In this document: piece after piece, positions 1-10,367 of the stretch
Numbering within the stretch: the first letter of the stretch is position 1
Layout of the letters: each line of letters begins with the position of its first letter
Assembly (NCBI GenBank): GCA_963699345.1
Contig: CAVOTL010000005.1
Location: forward strand, 1,240,001 to 1,304,000
DNA from: Bog-756 sp963699345
GTDB lineage: Bacteria; Actinomycetota; Acidimicrobiia; Acidimicrobiales; RAAP-2
DNA: 64,000 nucleotides
Direction: 5' to 3'
Notes under the pieces: generated by a model
The model's input: the letters and a program-made list of their open reading frames with translations, nothing else
Database searches by the model: none
Told to the model about the DNA's origin: nothing
Made by a program: the position numbers and the translations under genes

Positions 1-165
1 TCGCTCGCTGCTCGACGACCTCCGGACGGCGGGCCGGGGGCCGACCGAGCGGCAGAGGCAAGGGCTTGACGGCACGGGGTAACCGGCCTCGTGACCACAC
101 CGTGAGTCCAACGCCCGGCCAGGGGGCGGGATCGAGACCCGCACGGCCCACCGGACGGCGGGGGG
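1..165. other. Window edge, no gene recognised
   Basis: GC-rich stretch before the first gene end. I see no start with a ribosome site and no recognisable protein on either strand. It may hold the downstream flank of the minus-strand membrane protein. Confidence 0.3.
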
Positions 166-1332
166 TCAAGGGGAATAGGTGCTGTACAACGTGACATAGA
201 TACCGAGCAGGGCCATGACCAGTGCCGCAGCGCCCACTGCCGACCACGCAAGGAACCGTGGCAAACGCGCAATAATAGCGGCTATGGGAACAAGAATCGG
301 GAAGGCCGGAAGCATGTAACGCGGGATGGCACTGAACGTGTTGCGGGTACCGGCCGCCAACACGAATACCAGGACCGCATATGCCCAGTATCGTCTCGGG
401 ATGCGTTACCAGCCCGGCCACGATGAGAGCCACGACAGCGATCAGCATGATGCCGTCCAGGGTGGCCGCCGGCCGCTGCCCCGGATGTACGAGGTAGTGG
501 ATCGCCCGCGTCGCACTGCTCGCACCCCCAGTCGAAGTAGGAGTGCCGTACCCGCCGTTCCGTAACGAACCAGGCAGTCGTATTTCCAGTCGAGATTCGC
601 CAGGTACGTCATCCAACCGAACAGTGCAACGGCTCCGGCGAGAGCCACCCCTAGCGCCCGGACTTGGCGATTGGAAATCCCGACCCCGATGCAGACAACA
701 ACGAGTACCACACCGGTGGGTCGGGTGAGGCACGCAAGTGCGACGCAGCTACCAGCAAGCCACCATTGCTCACACGTAGGGCGAGCAGTGCCCACGCGGA
801 GAGGAAGGTGAACAGGGCTTCCGTGTAGGTGATCGACAGAACCACCGCGAGGGGGTAGACGGCCCAGAGGGCGGACATGAAACGCGACCCTCGCCGTTGA
901 CCACTCGGAGACAGTGATGACGATCAGGACCGCGGCCCCCGTCCCCGCTACGAGGTTGATCAACACCGCGCCGGCGGTGATCGGTATACCGATGAGATGC
1001 AGCAGGCCGATGGCTGACGGATAGAGGGGAAAGAACCCGAGCGGCGATGGTGACAGGGTGTTGTGAAGGTTCGGAGCCAGCGTGTGCGGATACCAATGGG
1101 TGGCGATCTGACGGTAATAACCCCCATCGAAGACCGAGAGGGTGGCGCTGAACGACTTGCCCTTGTGATGCGCTCCCACTGCCAGCGCCACGAAGCAGAG
1201 CAGCCGGGTGAGGAGAAAGATGGCGGCCGCCCAAGCCGCAAGCGGCAGAAGCGACCTCCGCGACGGGTGATCGTCCTGAATCGGGGAGTCCGGTTCCTCG
1301 GATTTGGCAGTGTCCACTGCGTTCGATGTCAA
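166..1332 (-). CDS. PIG-V-like membrane mannosyltransferase (frameshifted)
   Basis: Pieces in different minus-strand frames join into one multi-pass membrane protein of about 385 residues. The N-terminal part has a first membrane segment (LPLAAWAAAIFLLTRLLCF) followed by FDGGYYRQIATHWYP, which resembles the W/F-D-G-x-Y loop of GPI mannosyltransferase 2 (PIG-V) relatives. Further hydrophobic helices follow, ending in ARLPRFLAWSAVGAAALVMA and LLGIYVTLYSTYSP. Bacterial members are thought to move mannose from a lipid carrier on the outer face of the membrane. The start is placed at a TTG with AAAGGA seven bases upstream; a GTG a few codons later is possible. At least two shifts (near 870 and 450) break the frame, probably sequence errors. 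The family is inferred from the loop and topology only. Confidence 0.5.
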
Positions 1333-1487
1333 CGAGCAATCCTTTGGTCTGAACCGTTCAGCCTGCCTGCGAGGCCGGCGAGTTCGCCACGACCATGGGC
1401 ACGCCTTCAACGGTCCGGCCACACGCTATTGCATCGCCACCTGAGTCGGGCTGATCCGCCACCGGGTTCGACTTCGGCATCGGGATC

Positions 1488-4070
1488 AGCCGGCCTCGAC
1501 ACGGTCACCTCCAGGGTGGTGACACCACCAGCCCGCAACGCGCCGGTGGAACTGATAACGACGCGGACGGGGACGCCGTCCAGGGGCCGCACCTGCCGGA
1601 TCGTCGGGCCAGTCGTGGCACCGGGATCCCGCGTCGCCATCTCCCGGCGGACCACCGCCCAGCTCCGGTTCCAGAACCCGGGGAGGTCGCGCCGGTGATC
1701 TGGATCGGCCGTCCGGCGGGCGAGAGCACCTCGACCGTGACCGGGATCCGACCCTTCACGATGGTGGGGTGAACAGAGGTGCCGTACAGGTCCTCGAGGA
1801 GGAGGCGCCGGACGGCGAGACGGGGACGCTCCCCGTCGTAGGTGACCGGGACGCTCTTGCCGCTGGCCAGGAGGACCGTCTTCGGCACGAGTCGGTCGAG
1901 GTCCACGACCAGGCCACCGAGGCGCGAGCGGATGACGCCGGCCATGTCGATGCGCTCGAGGTCCGCTCGCCCGGTCGCCCGTCCGAGTAGCGGGACGAGC
2001 CACACGTCGACGTCGGCCACGAGCGCATCGTCGGAGCAGGCCGGCCACGCCTCACCGAATGCGGCACGTGCCCACCCGGCGCGTGCCTGGAGGACCCGCG
2101 CAGCGCTCGACCACCCGAGGGGCGCCAGGCCGGCCGAAACCGCGTGGGCGACGAGCACCACGGTGGTCTCCGGCCCTGGCGGTGCGGCGGTTCGCACGGC
2201 ACCAAGGGGCAGGGCGTAGAAGGGCAGCAGTTCGGTCGTCGCCCGCAGATCGTCGATCCCGTCGTCCCACGCAACCCGGACATGGGTGGCGATCGCTGCC
2301 CCCACCGATCGATTCGACGTCCTCCCGGTCAAGAGCGGCGGCGAGACGGATCCGGCCTTCGGCATGGGCGACACGGTCGGCTCCCTCGATCTCGGCCGCT
2401 ACGAGCCACCCGACACCGGTCAGGGGATCGTGCTCGGGGAGCGTCGCTCCGGCGCCGTGGCGCAAGCGGTAGCGGGCACCGCCACACAACTGCGCGATCC
2501 GGTCGGGGTAGGCGAGAGCGAGAGCAGAGGACCGGGATCGACCGCCACACTGCTCCCCGCCGACAACCTGGCCCGTCGGAGCAGCTCCTCGGCTCGGCGA
2601 CGCACCGTGGCGACGGCGCTCCCGTCGAGGGCGAGCGCACCCGGCCCGTCGCCGGTCAGCGCGGCGAGGCGCTCCGCGGCGTCCACGCTCACGGGGAGGT
2701 TCCCCACCACGCCGGGCGATGTCCCGTTCCGAGAGCATCGCCGCGAGGAGCGAGGCGGCTCGGCGGCCGCCGGCCGGTGCCTCGATCAGCATCCGGGCGA
2801 GTCTCGGGTGAAGGGGGACTTCGAGCATCCGACGCCCGAGATCCGTCGGGCGCCCGTCGGCGAGTGCGCCGAGCTCGGCCAGGAGGGAGGCCGCCACCGC
2901 GAGCGCTCCCGGCGGCGGCGGGTCGAGCCACCGGAGCGCCTTCGCGGGCGCGCCCCAGGCGGCGAGTTCGAGGGCCAGGGGCGCGAGGTCACCACCCGCG
3001 AATCTCGGGATCAGGGCCACGCCCGCCGTCCCAGATGCTCGGACTCGGACCACAGCCGGTAGGCGACGCCGGGCGCGGTGCGACCCGGCGCCGCCGGCGC
3101 GCTGGTCGGCCGACGCCCGGGATGTCGTGATCGTGCGCACCCGGCTGAGGCCGCTCGCCGGGTCGAACCCGGGTCGCCGGGCCAGACCACTGTCGAACCA
3201 CGGTGACGCCCTCCATGGTCGCGCTCGACTCCCGCGATATCGGTCGCCACGACGATCCAACGACGCGCACCCGAGCGCAACGCCTGATCCTGCCCCGCAG
3301 CCGACAGCGTGCCGTGAAGCGGGAGAACGTCGATGCCGGCGAGACCGGTGAGGGCTTGGACGACGGCTCGGATCTCCCGGATCCCGGGAAGGAAGACCAG
3401 GACATCCCTGGGTCACGTTCGAGGGCACGATGCACCGTTGCGACGACGCTGGGCTCCAACCGGGCGTCGGGGCGCCGCGGCATCCACCGCAGGTCGATCG
3501 GGAACGACCGGCCGCGGCTCGACACCACTGGCGCACCTCCGAGGAGGAGCGAGACCGCCGCCAGTCGAGCGTCGCCGACATGACGAGGACCCGGAGCTCC
3601 GGTCGGAGGCTGTCGCGGACGTCGAGGGTGAGGGCCAGCCCGAGATCGGCCTGGAGGTGGCGCTCGTGGAACTCATCGAAGATGACGACGGCGACGCCGT
3701 CGAGCGTGGGGTCTCGCTGCAGGCGTCGGGTGAGGATGCCGTCGGTGACCACCTCGATCCGGGTGGCCTTCGAGACCCGGCGTTCGTAACGCGTCGAGAG
3801 CCCGATGGTCTCCCCGACACGCTCGCCGAGAAGAGCCGCCATCCGCGCCGCAGCGGCGCGGGCCGCCACCCGGCGAGGCTCGAGGAGGAGCATCCGACCG
3901 TCGTCCATCCATGGCTCGCTCAACAGCCGGAGGGGTTCAACCGTCGTCTTTCCTGCGCCCGGTTCAGCCTGGAGGACCGCGGCGCCGTCCCGGCGAGCGC
4001 ATGGCGGAGCTCGTCGATGACGTCTTCGACCGGAAGGCCGGTCAGAGCTGGGTGGGGGGAAGTCGGCCAC
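1488..4070 (-). CDS. hrpB: ATP-dependent helicase HrpB (frameshifted)
   Basis: DEAH-box helicase of about 860 residues, close to the usual 820-850. Motif I is AVLQAEPGAGKTT, motif II is FDEFHERH, motif III is MSATL, and a GRAGR arginine motif is followed by RLWSESEHLGRR. The HrpB-specific C-terminus is visible as RPIQIT, then DLPGFWNRSWAVVRREM, then HDWPDDP. These blocks lie in three frames, so at least five single-base shifts interrupt the gene, several beside G/C runs. The start is set at a GTG giving VADFPP followed, after one shift, by LTGLPVEDVIDELRHALAG. HrpB is a cytoplasmic RNA-helicase-like ATPase of unclear substrate. It stands alone and is divergent from the secreted repeat protein. 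Confidence 0.8.
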
Positions 4071-4326
4071 GGACCAGAGTACGGCAGCGGGAAGTGACTG
4101 ACGTTCGCTCCATCCTCCAGGAAGAACTCCTGCTGGACGGGGACGCGGGCGGTTGCGAGCCGGCAAGACGAAACGAATTCGATGTCATCCCCTCGGCGGC
4201 TGACCAGATGAAAAAGAAGGCACGCCGGTGCCACCGGACCGCGTCACCGAACACCATTCCTTGCCGATCTCCCGGGGTGGTCCGCGGTTCGACCTGGGAC
4301 TGTGATCGGTCTCCGCATCAGAGGTC

Positions 4327-4355
4327 TTGACTCGGCCAACCTGCGTCGTCATACT
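4327..4355 (+). promoter_or_regulatory. Candidate vegetative promoter, TTGACT-N17-CATACT
   Basis: A -35 hexamer TTGACT (4327-4332) and a -10 hexamer CATACT (4350-4355) are 17 bases apart. This would place the transcript start near 4362 and leave a leader of about 210 bases before the start at 4572. It lies in the divergent gap between hrpB and the secreted repeat protein; I see nothing else definite in 4071-4571. The assignment is by consensus only. Confidence 0.4.
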
Positions 4356-4571
4356 CGGGTCGACAGCGGACATTTGCCGGGTGGGGACCGGAGTGACTGA
4401 GCATTTTCGTAGCCATTGATCCGCTGTTTCTCTTTGTTCTGGTTGGGACCATTGATCGGTCTCTCATCACCAGCTGACGGCCGGGACCACCGACAACGGG
4501 ACAACAACCATGATCACCAGGTCGCGTCGGGCGGTTCTGGCGGTGCATTCGACATCCAGGGGGATTCATCC

Positions 4572-6512
4572 ATGACGTTCCATCGTGTGGGGCGGTATTC
4601 GGCAATCATCATGGCCTTGACCGTCCTCTGTGGGTTGACGATCTCGACCGTGGCCACGTCGAGGGCCGGCGCGGTGAACGGGTTCACGAGCGGCGGCGAA
4701 TCACCTGTTGCGATCGTGGCCACAGATGGTGGTGGCTTCGACGTCGTAGGGAACGAAGGGGAAGTGGCCACCTACGGTGACGCCGTCTATTACGGCGGAG
4801 TGAACTACGCCGATCCCCCGTCCCCGATTTCAGCCATCGCCACCACTGCACCGGACCAGTTGACGACCAGCAATCCCAAGGGATACTGGTTGGCCGGTAC
4901 GGACGGAGATGTGTTCAATCAAGGGGGTGCGGTCTCGTACGGCTCTCTGGTCTCCCTCAAGGTCACCCCGGCCAAACCGATCGTGGGGATCGCCGGCACC
5001 CCGGATGCGAAGGGCTACTGGCTGGTCGGTGCAGACGGGGGCATCTTCGCCTTCGGGGATGCCGCATATCACGGGTCCATGGGCGGTCAGACCCTGGCCA
5101 AGCCGATCGTCGGGATGGCGGCCACGCCCGACGGCCACGGCTACTGGCTGGTCGGTGCGGACGGGGGCATCTTCGCCTTCGGGGATGCCACGTTCTACGG
5201 GTCCATGGGCGGTCAGACCCTTACCAAGCCGATCGTCGGGATGGCGGCCACGCCCGATGGGAAGGGCTACTGGCTGGTCGGTGCGGACGGGGGCATCTTC
5301 GCCTTCGGGGATGCCACGTTCTACGGGTCCATGGGCGGTCAGACCCTGGCCAAGCCGATCGTCGGGATGGCGGCCACGCCCGACGGGAAGGGCTACTGGA
5401 TGGTCGGTGCGGACGGGGGCATCTTCGCCTTCGGTGATGCCAGCTTCGACCCGTACCGAGGAAGAGTCCTCTCCAATACGGAACAGACCACGGCCGGAAT
5501 CTCCATCTCGCGGGACTGCGGTTGGAGCCGTCAGCTGCCCTCCGGGCCAGATCTCTGGCTGTTCTGCGATACGGCGGAGCTTCATGGGACCTGGGACCTG
5601 ATACCTGGTGCCGTCACCCTAGGAGATACCTATGCGACGGATACCACTCCGAATCCCGGATCCAGCCCGACGTCGCTCGTGGACGGAACGAACGGCTCGG
5701 GCTCGTTGGTCAACTTCCTCCCCGCTGTCGATCCCACCTGCACGGGCGGAACTCCCGAAGCCTGGCCGTCCGGCATGGCGGATGTTCCGAACTCGCCGGA
5801 CGTGGTCATCTCGTACGCGGAGCCGTGCGTCAACACCAGTGGCGTCGTCGTGTCGGGTGGTTGGGGCGTCATCGTGTACAACTCCAGCACGAAGACCTTC
5901 TCCTCCAGTACGTGCGCCCCGCTGTGGCACGTGACGACCGGCAGTTCAGACCCCGTTGCGTGGTTGAACCTGAACTCTCCGGTCTACGACGCCTCGGGCA
6001 ACCTGTACTTCTTCGCAGCCAACTCCAACGGCTCGGTCGACGGAATAACCGGTAGTGGAAACGGCATGTACCTGGCTGAAGTCCCCGCCGGATCGTCGGT
6101 CACCTCCGCTGCGAGCTTCCGCTGGTGGGACGGAACTGCCACGACGAACTCGTGGACCACGTCGGCCCCGGCTGCGCAGCCGCTCCCGGGGACGGTCGGG
6201 CTCGCCATCGAGCAGCTCTCGATCGACAACTTCCAGGCGAAGATCGGAACAGCCGGCGCGGGTCCGTACGTAGGTGTCGTCTCGACCTTCATCGATGGCC
6301 CGTACTCGGTTCTCCGGTCCACCGACCTGATCCACTGGACGACTGACTATTCCTCGACCCTCACAGGGTGCGAGGACCCGGGCGACCCGAATCCTCCAGC
6401 CCTGTGTCGCCAGCCTGTCGTCCATCCCGAGTACAGCACCAGCAGCCAATTGGCTCTCTCGTGGTTCTCCGTCAACGACAACCACATCCGCATGACGTTC
6501 GTGCCCTACTGA
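4572..6512 (+). CDS. Secreted protein with GYWLVGADGGIFAFGD repeats and a C-terminal propeller-like domain
   Basis: 646 residues. The ATG at 4572 has AGGGGGA just upstream and begins a signal peptide (hydrophobic core SAIIMALTVLCGLTIS, cleavage after the SRAGA region). Residues about 40-130 carry degenerate repeats, and about 135-290 carry four nearly identical 42-residue units with core GYWLVGADGGIFAFGDA. Residues about 300-646 form a different domain rich in Trp, Gly and aromatic strands. It opens with DCGWSRQLPSGPDLWLFCDT, which resembles the first blade of five-bladed propeller glycosidase-like families (DUF4185/DUF5005 type). The repeats are common in secreted proteins of Acidimicrobiia, where their role is unknown; surface binding is a guess. 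The reading frame is intact over nearly 2 kb, unlike many neighbours. A fusion of repeat stalk and sugar-binding or hydrolytic head is the simplest reading. Confidence 0.8.
   Translation: MTFHRVGRYSAIIMALTVLCGLTISTVATSRAGAVNGFTSGGESPVAIVATDGGGFDVVGNEGEVATYGDAVYYGGVNYADPPSPISAIATTAPDQLTTSNPKGYWLAGTDGDVFNQGGAVSYGSLVSLKVTPAKPIVGIAGTPDAKGYWLVGADGGIFAFGDAAYHGSMGGQTLAKPIVGMAATPDGHGYWLVGADGGIFAFGDATFYGSMGGQTLTKPIVGMAATPDGKGYWLVGADGGIFAFGDATFYGSMGGQTLAKPIVGMAATPDGKGYWMVGADGGIFAFGDASFDPYRGRVLSNTEQTTAGISISRDCGWSRQLPSGPDLWLFCDTAELHGTWDLIPGAVTLGDTYATDTTPNPGSSPTSLVDGTNGSGSLVNFLPAVDPTCTGGTPEAWPSGMADVPNSPDVVISYAEPCVNTSGVVVSGGWGVIVYNSSTKTFSSSTCAPLWHVTTGSSDPVAWLNLNSPVYDASGNLYFFAANSNGSVDGITGSGNGMYLAEVPAGSSVTSAASFRWWDGTATTNSWTTSAPAAQPLPGTVGLAIEQLSIDNFQAKIGTAGAGPYVGVVSTFIDGPYSVLRSTDLIHWTTDYSSTLTGCEDPGDPNPPALCRQPVVHPEYSTSSQLALSWFSVNDNHIRMTFVPY
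4974..5440 (+). repeat. 126-bp in-frame tandem repeats
   Basis: Units start at 4974, 5100, 5226 and 5352 (the last one partial), each opening with an AA(A/G)CCGATCGT block and encoding KPIVGMAATPDG then GYWLVGADGGIFAFGDA. The middle copies are almost identical in DNA, including synonymous positions. This points to recent duplication or gene conversion. The copy number in an assembly of short reads may be understated. Confidence 0.9.
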
Positions 6513-6553
6513 CCGGTCCTCGTATGTTCCGACGTGCGGTGCGAAGGACCGCC

Positions 6554-6826
6554 CTAGGAGTCACCCTCCCGTAATCGGGCGGCAGCGGGACCTTGTCCCT
6601 GCGGAACGTGCCTCGACCCATGGGACGCGGCACGTTCCTCGAGGTGGGGCACGGTGGCGAGCAAGGTGAAGCCCGGCACCGTGGAGTGAGAGGTGGACAC
6701 CTCGGGTCGCGGCGCGGTCGTCGGGGATGCTGACCACCCGACCAGGGGGCCGATCAGATCGACGACCTCGAGGATCGAATCGGACTCCGGCACAGCTGAT
6801 CGCCACGTCCACCCCACGGCTTCCAT
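6554..6826 (-). CDS. Possible small hypothetical protein
   Basis: A 90-codon minus-strand frame fills most of the 430-base gap between two plus-strand genes. Its translation (for example DSILEVVDLIGPLVGWSASP and TVPGFTLLATVPHLEERAA) looks protein-like and third positions are GC-rich. An upstream piece in another frame, ending near a GTG at 6923, could extend it after one shift. I recognise no family. It contains the inverted repeat at 6603-6638, which argues against coding. Low confidence. Confidence 0.22.
   Translation of the reverse strand: MEAVGWTWRSAVPESDSILEVVDLIGPLVGWSASPTTAPRPEVSTSHSTVPGFTLLATVPHLEERAASHGSRHVPQGQGPAAARLREGDS
6603..6638. terminator. Inverted repeat, possible terminator
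   Basis: Perfect 10-base arms GGAACGTGCC (6603-6612) and GGCACGTTCC (6629-6638) with a 16-base loop that itself contains CCCATGGG. It lies about 90 bases after the stop of the secreted repeat protein. No T-run follows, so an operator is also possible. Confidence 0.4.
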
Positions 6827-6941
6827 CTGGACTGCGGGGCCGCACCGCCGCTCCCTCGTCAACGCAGGCGATGGCGGTGATGGATCGGGCCGTAGGCTCG
6901 GTGCAGCAAGACCGGTTGGCCACGATGATGGGAGAGGTGCC

Positions 6942-8630
6942 ATGGACGTCCTGCTCGTGATCGCTGCCGCCGCCGTCCCCGACCGGCTGTCCGCCCGGGC
7001 GCGCCGGCGGGTGGACGTCGGGCCCGGTCCCCTGCCCCCCGAGATCATCGCCGACCTGCGCGCCCACATCCCACGCTCGGTCGGCCTGGTGGCGCCGGAC
7101 GACGACGAGGGCCGGGGCTGGCTGGTCGGGGTGGCCCACCAACTCCACCAGGCCGGTCTGCCCGTCGAGGTGCTGAGCGACGTACCCGTGGACGTCGATC
7201 CGGCCATCGAGGTCACGCCGATCCACGACCCGGGCCCGGCGATCGAGTCGGCCGACTCCCTGTTGGACCTCGTCGGCAACACCCCCCTCGTCCGGCTCGA
7301 CCGGATCGGGCGCGACGTTCCCGGCCAGCTGCTGGCCAAGTTGGAGTTCCTCAATCCGGGGGGCAGCGTCAAGGACCGGCCGGCGGTCACCATGATCGAC
7401 GCGGCCGAACGGGACGGACGGCTCGGGCCGGGAGGGACCATCGTCGAACCGACGTCGGGCAACACCGGGGTCGGCCTGGCCATCGTCGCCGCCCGGCACG
7501 GCTACCGCTGCATCTTCACGATGCCCGACAAGATCGCCGCCGAGAAGGTCGCTCTGCTGCGCGCCTACGGCGCGGAGGTGGTGGTCTGCCCGACCGCCGT
7601 CGACCCCGCCCACCCCGACTCCTACTACTCGGTCGCCCGGCGGCTGGTCGAGGACACCCCGGGCGCCTTCCAGCCCGACCAGTACTCCAATCCCCACAAC
7701 CCCGAGGCGCACTTCCTCACCACCGGCCCGGAGATCTGGCGCCAGACGGCGGGCCGCATCACCCATCTGGTCGCCAGCATCGGCACCGGCGGGACCATCT
7801 CCGGCATCGGCCGCTTCCTGAAGACCCAGAACCCCGACATCCGGATCATCGGTGCCGATCCCGAGGGATCGGTGTACTCGGGCGGCAGCGGCCGGCCCTA
7901 CCTCGTGGAAGGCATCGGCGAGGACTTCTGGCCCGACGCCTACGACCGCGGCATCGCCGACGAGGTCGTCATGGTCTCGGACCGCGACAGCTTCCTGACC
8001 GCCCGCCGGATCACCCGCCAGGAGGGGATCCTGGTCGGCGGCTCCACCGGCACCGCCGTCTGGGCGGCCCTCCAGGTGGGGCACGAGGCCGGGCGGGACG
8101 CCATCATCGTCGTGGTCGTGCCCGACTCCGGCCGGGGCTACCTCTCCAAGCTCTACGACGACGGCTGGATGGCGGACCACGGCTTCCTCCGTTCCGGCGG
8201 ATCGACCGAGGAGACGGTCAGTGAGCTGTTGGCCCACAAGCACCGCGGCGGCACCCTGTCGCTCCCTCCGCTGGTCCACGTCCATCCGGACGAGACCGTC
8301 CGGGAGGCGGTGGCGATCCTGCGGGAGTACGGCGTCTCGCAGGTGCCCGTGGTCAAGGCCGAACCACCTCTGGCCCTGGCCGAAGTGGTAGGCACCGTCA
8401 CCGAACACGATCTCCTCACCGAGCTGGTGAACACCCCCGCCACCTTCGACGCCCGGGTCGCCGACGTCATGACGCCCCCGCTGCCGATGGTCGGCACGGG
8501 CGAGGCGATCGAGGTGGCCTCGGCCCGACTGGCCGCCCACAGCGCGGTGCTCGTCGTCGACGGGGGACACCCCACGGGCATCATCACCCGCAGCGACCTG
8601 TTGGACTACCTCTCCGGCGCGGGCCAATGA
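6942..8630 (+). CDS. cbs: Cystathionine beta-synthase with N-terminal extension and C-terminal CBS pair
   Basis: 562 residues; start ATG 6942 with GGAGAGG six bases upstream. Residues about 1-95 are an extension I do not recognise (begins MDVLLVIAAAAVPDRLSARA). The PLP-dependent fold-type II domain runs from about 105 (LLDLVGNTPLVRL) to 425. It has the catalytic lysine in NPGGSVKDRPA, the substrate loop PTSGNTGVG and the phosphate loop GTGGTISG. A tandem CBS domain pair (about 445-560; VHVHPDETVREAVAILREYG and VADVMTPPLPMVG) ends the protein. It condenses homocysteine and serine to cystathionine in reverse transsulfuration; an O-acetylserine-using role cannot be excluded. The stop overlaps the next start (ATGA), so the two enzymes are co-translated and likely form one pathway. 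Confidence 0.85.
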   Translation: MDVLLVIAAAAVPDRLSARARRRVDVGPGPLPPEIIADLRAHIPRSVGLVAPDDDEGRGWLVGVAHQLHQAGLPVEVLSDVPVDVDPAIEVTPIHDPGPAIESADSLLDLVGNTPLVRLDRIGRDVPGQLLAKLEFLNPGGSVKDRPAVTMIDAAERDGRLGPGGTIVEPTSGNTGVGLAIVAARHGYRCIFTMPDKIAAEKVALLRAYGAEVVVCPTAVDPAHPDSYYSVARRLVEDTPGAFQPDQYSNPHNPEAHFLTTGPEIWRQTAGRITHLVASIGTGGTISGIGRFLKTQNPDIRIIGADPEGSVYSGGSGRPYLVEGIGEDFWPDAYDRGIADEVVMVSDRDSFLTARRITRQEGILVGGSTGTAVWAALQVGHEAGRDAIIVVVVPDSGRGYLSKLYDDGWMADHGFLRSGGSTEETVSELLAHKHRGGTLSLPPLVHVHPDETVREAVAILREYGVSQVPVVKAEPPLALAEVVGTVTEHDLLTELVNTPATFDARVADVMTPPLPMVGTGEAIEVASARLAAHSAVLVVDGGHPTGIITRSDLLDYLSGAGQ

Positions 8631-9823
8631 GCGCGGACCCCGGCGCCGGCGCCGACGGGGCCGGATTCGAGACGAGGGCCATCCACGCCGGCCAGCCCCC
8701 GGACCCGGCCACGGGGGCGGTGGTGCCGCCCGTGTCGTTCGCCACGACCTTCGCCCAGGCGTCCGTCGGTGAGCACCGGGGCTACGAGTACTCCCGGAGC
8801 GGCAACCCGACGCGCACCGCGCTCGAGACGTGCCTGGCCAGTCTGGAGGGCGCCGCCCACGGACTGGCGTTCGCCAGCGGGCTGGCCGCCGAGGACGCCG
8901 TGCTGCGGCTGCTGCGCCCGGGTGACCACGCCGTCATCCCGAACGACGCCTACGGCGGCACGTACCGCCTCTTCGACAAGGTGTGGGCGCCGACCGGGCT
9001 CGACTACACACCGGTCGATCTCACCTCGGTCGATCGCCTCGGGGACGCCTGGCGGGACGGCACCACCATGGTGTGGATCGAGACACCCTCGAACCCCCTG
9101 CTGTCCATCGTCGACATCGGGGCCGTGGCCGCCTTCGCCCACGAGCGCGGCGCCCTCGTCGTGGTGGACAACACCTTCGCCACCCCCTACCTGCAGCAGC
9201 CGCTGCGATGGGGAGCGGACGTCGTGGTGCACTCGTCGACCAAGTACCTGGGCGGCCACAGCGACGTGGTCGGAGGGTTCGTGGCGACCGACGACGACGG
9301 GCTGGCGGACCGGATCGCGTTCTTCCAGAACGCCGCCGGGGGCGTTCCGGGTCCCATGGACTGCTACCTGGTGCTGCGGGGGGTCAAGACGCTGGCCCTG
9401 CGCATGGACCGGCACTGCGCCAACGCCGCCGCGGTGGCCGACCTCCTGGCCGGGCATCCGGCGGTCGCCTCGGTCCTCTACCCGGGTCGGCCGACCACCC
9501 CGGGCACCCGGTCGCCCGCCGCCAGATGTCGGGCTTCGGCGGCATGGTGTCCTTCGTCCTCGCCGGGGGGGAGCCGGCCGCGCTCGAGGTCGCCCGGTCG
9601 ACGTCCCTCTTCACGTTGGCGGAGTCCCTCGGGGCGGTCGAATCACTGATCGAGCACCCCCACCGCATGACCCACGCGTCGGCCCAGGACTCACCCCTCG
9701 CCGTCGATCCGGGACTGGTGCGTCTGTCGGTGGGCCTGGAGACCCTCGGGGACCTCCTCGCCGATCTCACCGCCTCGCTCGACCGGGTTGGCGATTCCGG
9801 CCGCCGGAACGCCCGGCCACTAG
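8627..9823 (+). CDS. metB: Cystathionine gamma-synthase/gamma-lyase (frameshifted)
   Basis: Cys/Met-metabolism PLP enzyme of about 395 residues starting at an ATG that overlaps the stop of the cystathionine beta-synthase gene. It has YSRSGNPTR near residue 50 and the PLP lysine in VHSSTKYLGGHSDVVGGF near 205. After LYPGRPTTPG (about 9510) the frame shifts, and the rest continues as RQMSGFGGMVSFVLAGGEP and SLFTLAESLGAVESLIEHP. A second shift near 9800 would bring in the TAG at 9821. Beside the beta-synthase, a gamma-lyase role (cystathionine to cysteine) fits best. The sequence alone does not separate lyase from synthase. Shifts sit in G/C runs and are probably errors. Confidence 0.8.
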
Positions 9824-9945
9824 CCCGACGGGTCACCGGAGAGGTCGGAGGACCTGGCTACGCCGGCCGCAGGCCGGAGGCGGATCGCCGGTCGTCCACA
9901 TCCACCTACAGTGCCCACGAGACCCACGGAAGATCGGGAGTACCC

Positions 9946-10283
9946 ATGGAATCCGCCAAGGCCCGGAATTGCTGGACGCCGAGCGCCTCCGCGTCGAGCG
10001 CCTCCTCACGGAGATGGACGGTGAGCGCCGCGACGACCGGGCGGCCGCCAACGCCCCCGGTGACATGTTCGACTCGGCCGAGCCCCTCACGAGGGAAGGC
10101 ACGGACGAGTCGATCAGGGCGGAGCTCCAGGAGCGGCTGGCCGCCATCCGTCGGGCGGAGCAGCGCCTCGAGGACGGGACCTACGGACGCTCGGTCCGCA
10201 GCGGCGTCCAGATCCCGGACGACCGCCTCACCGCCGACCCCGCCGTGGAGCTGACCGTGGAGGAAGCTCGGGAGACCACCTGA
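9946..10283 (+). CDS. DksA/TraR-like protein lacking zinc cysteines (one frameshift)
   Basis: About 112 residues. The ATG at 9946 has CGGGAG upstream; after MESAK a one-base shift joins GPELLDAERLRVERLLTEM. A charged coiled-coil (about 5-75) leads to RRAEQRLEDGTYGRSVRSGV then QIPDDRLTADPAVEL. This matches the DksA/TraR ending in which GTYG-x-C-x-x-C-G-x-x-I-x-x-x-R-L is usual, but the cysteines are replaced (S, S). DksA-like proteins bind the RNA polymerase secondary channel; cysteine-less versions exist, so loss of zinc need not mean loss of function. It lies between the sulfur amino-acid genes and the peroxidase gene, so a stress role is an inference. Confidence 0.6.
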
Positions 10284-10367
10284 GCACGGACGGGCGGGAC
10301 CGGTGGGTCGGCGGCTGGCGGGCCGCCGGTAGCGTCGGCGTCAGGAGATGCCCGAGAGGAGTCGAAC

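Noticed and set aside
4830..5585. Minus frame with repeats opposite the secreted repeat protein
   Set aside because: The repeats are only the antisense reading of the 126-bp units.
6561..8627. 688-codon minus frame opposite the cystathionine beta-synthase gene
   Set aside because: Composition is typical of an antisense shadow and the plus-strand gene has all family motifs.
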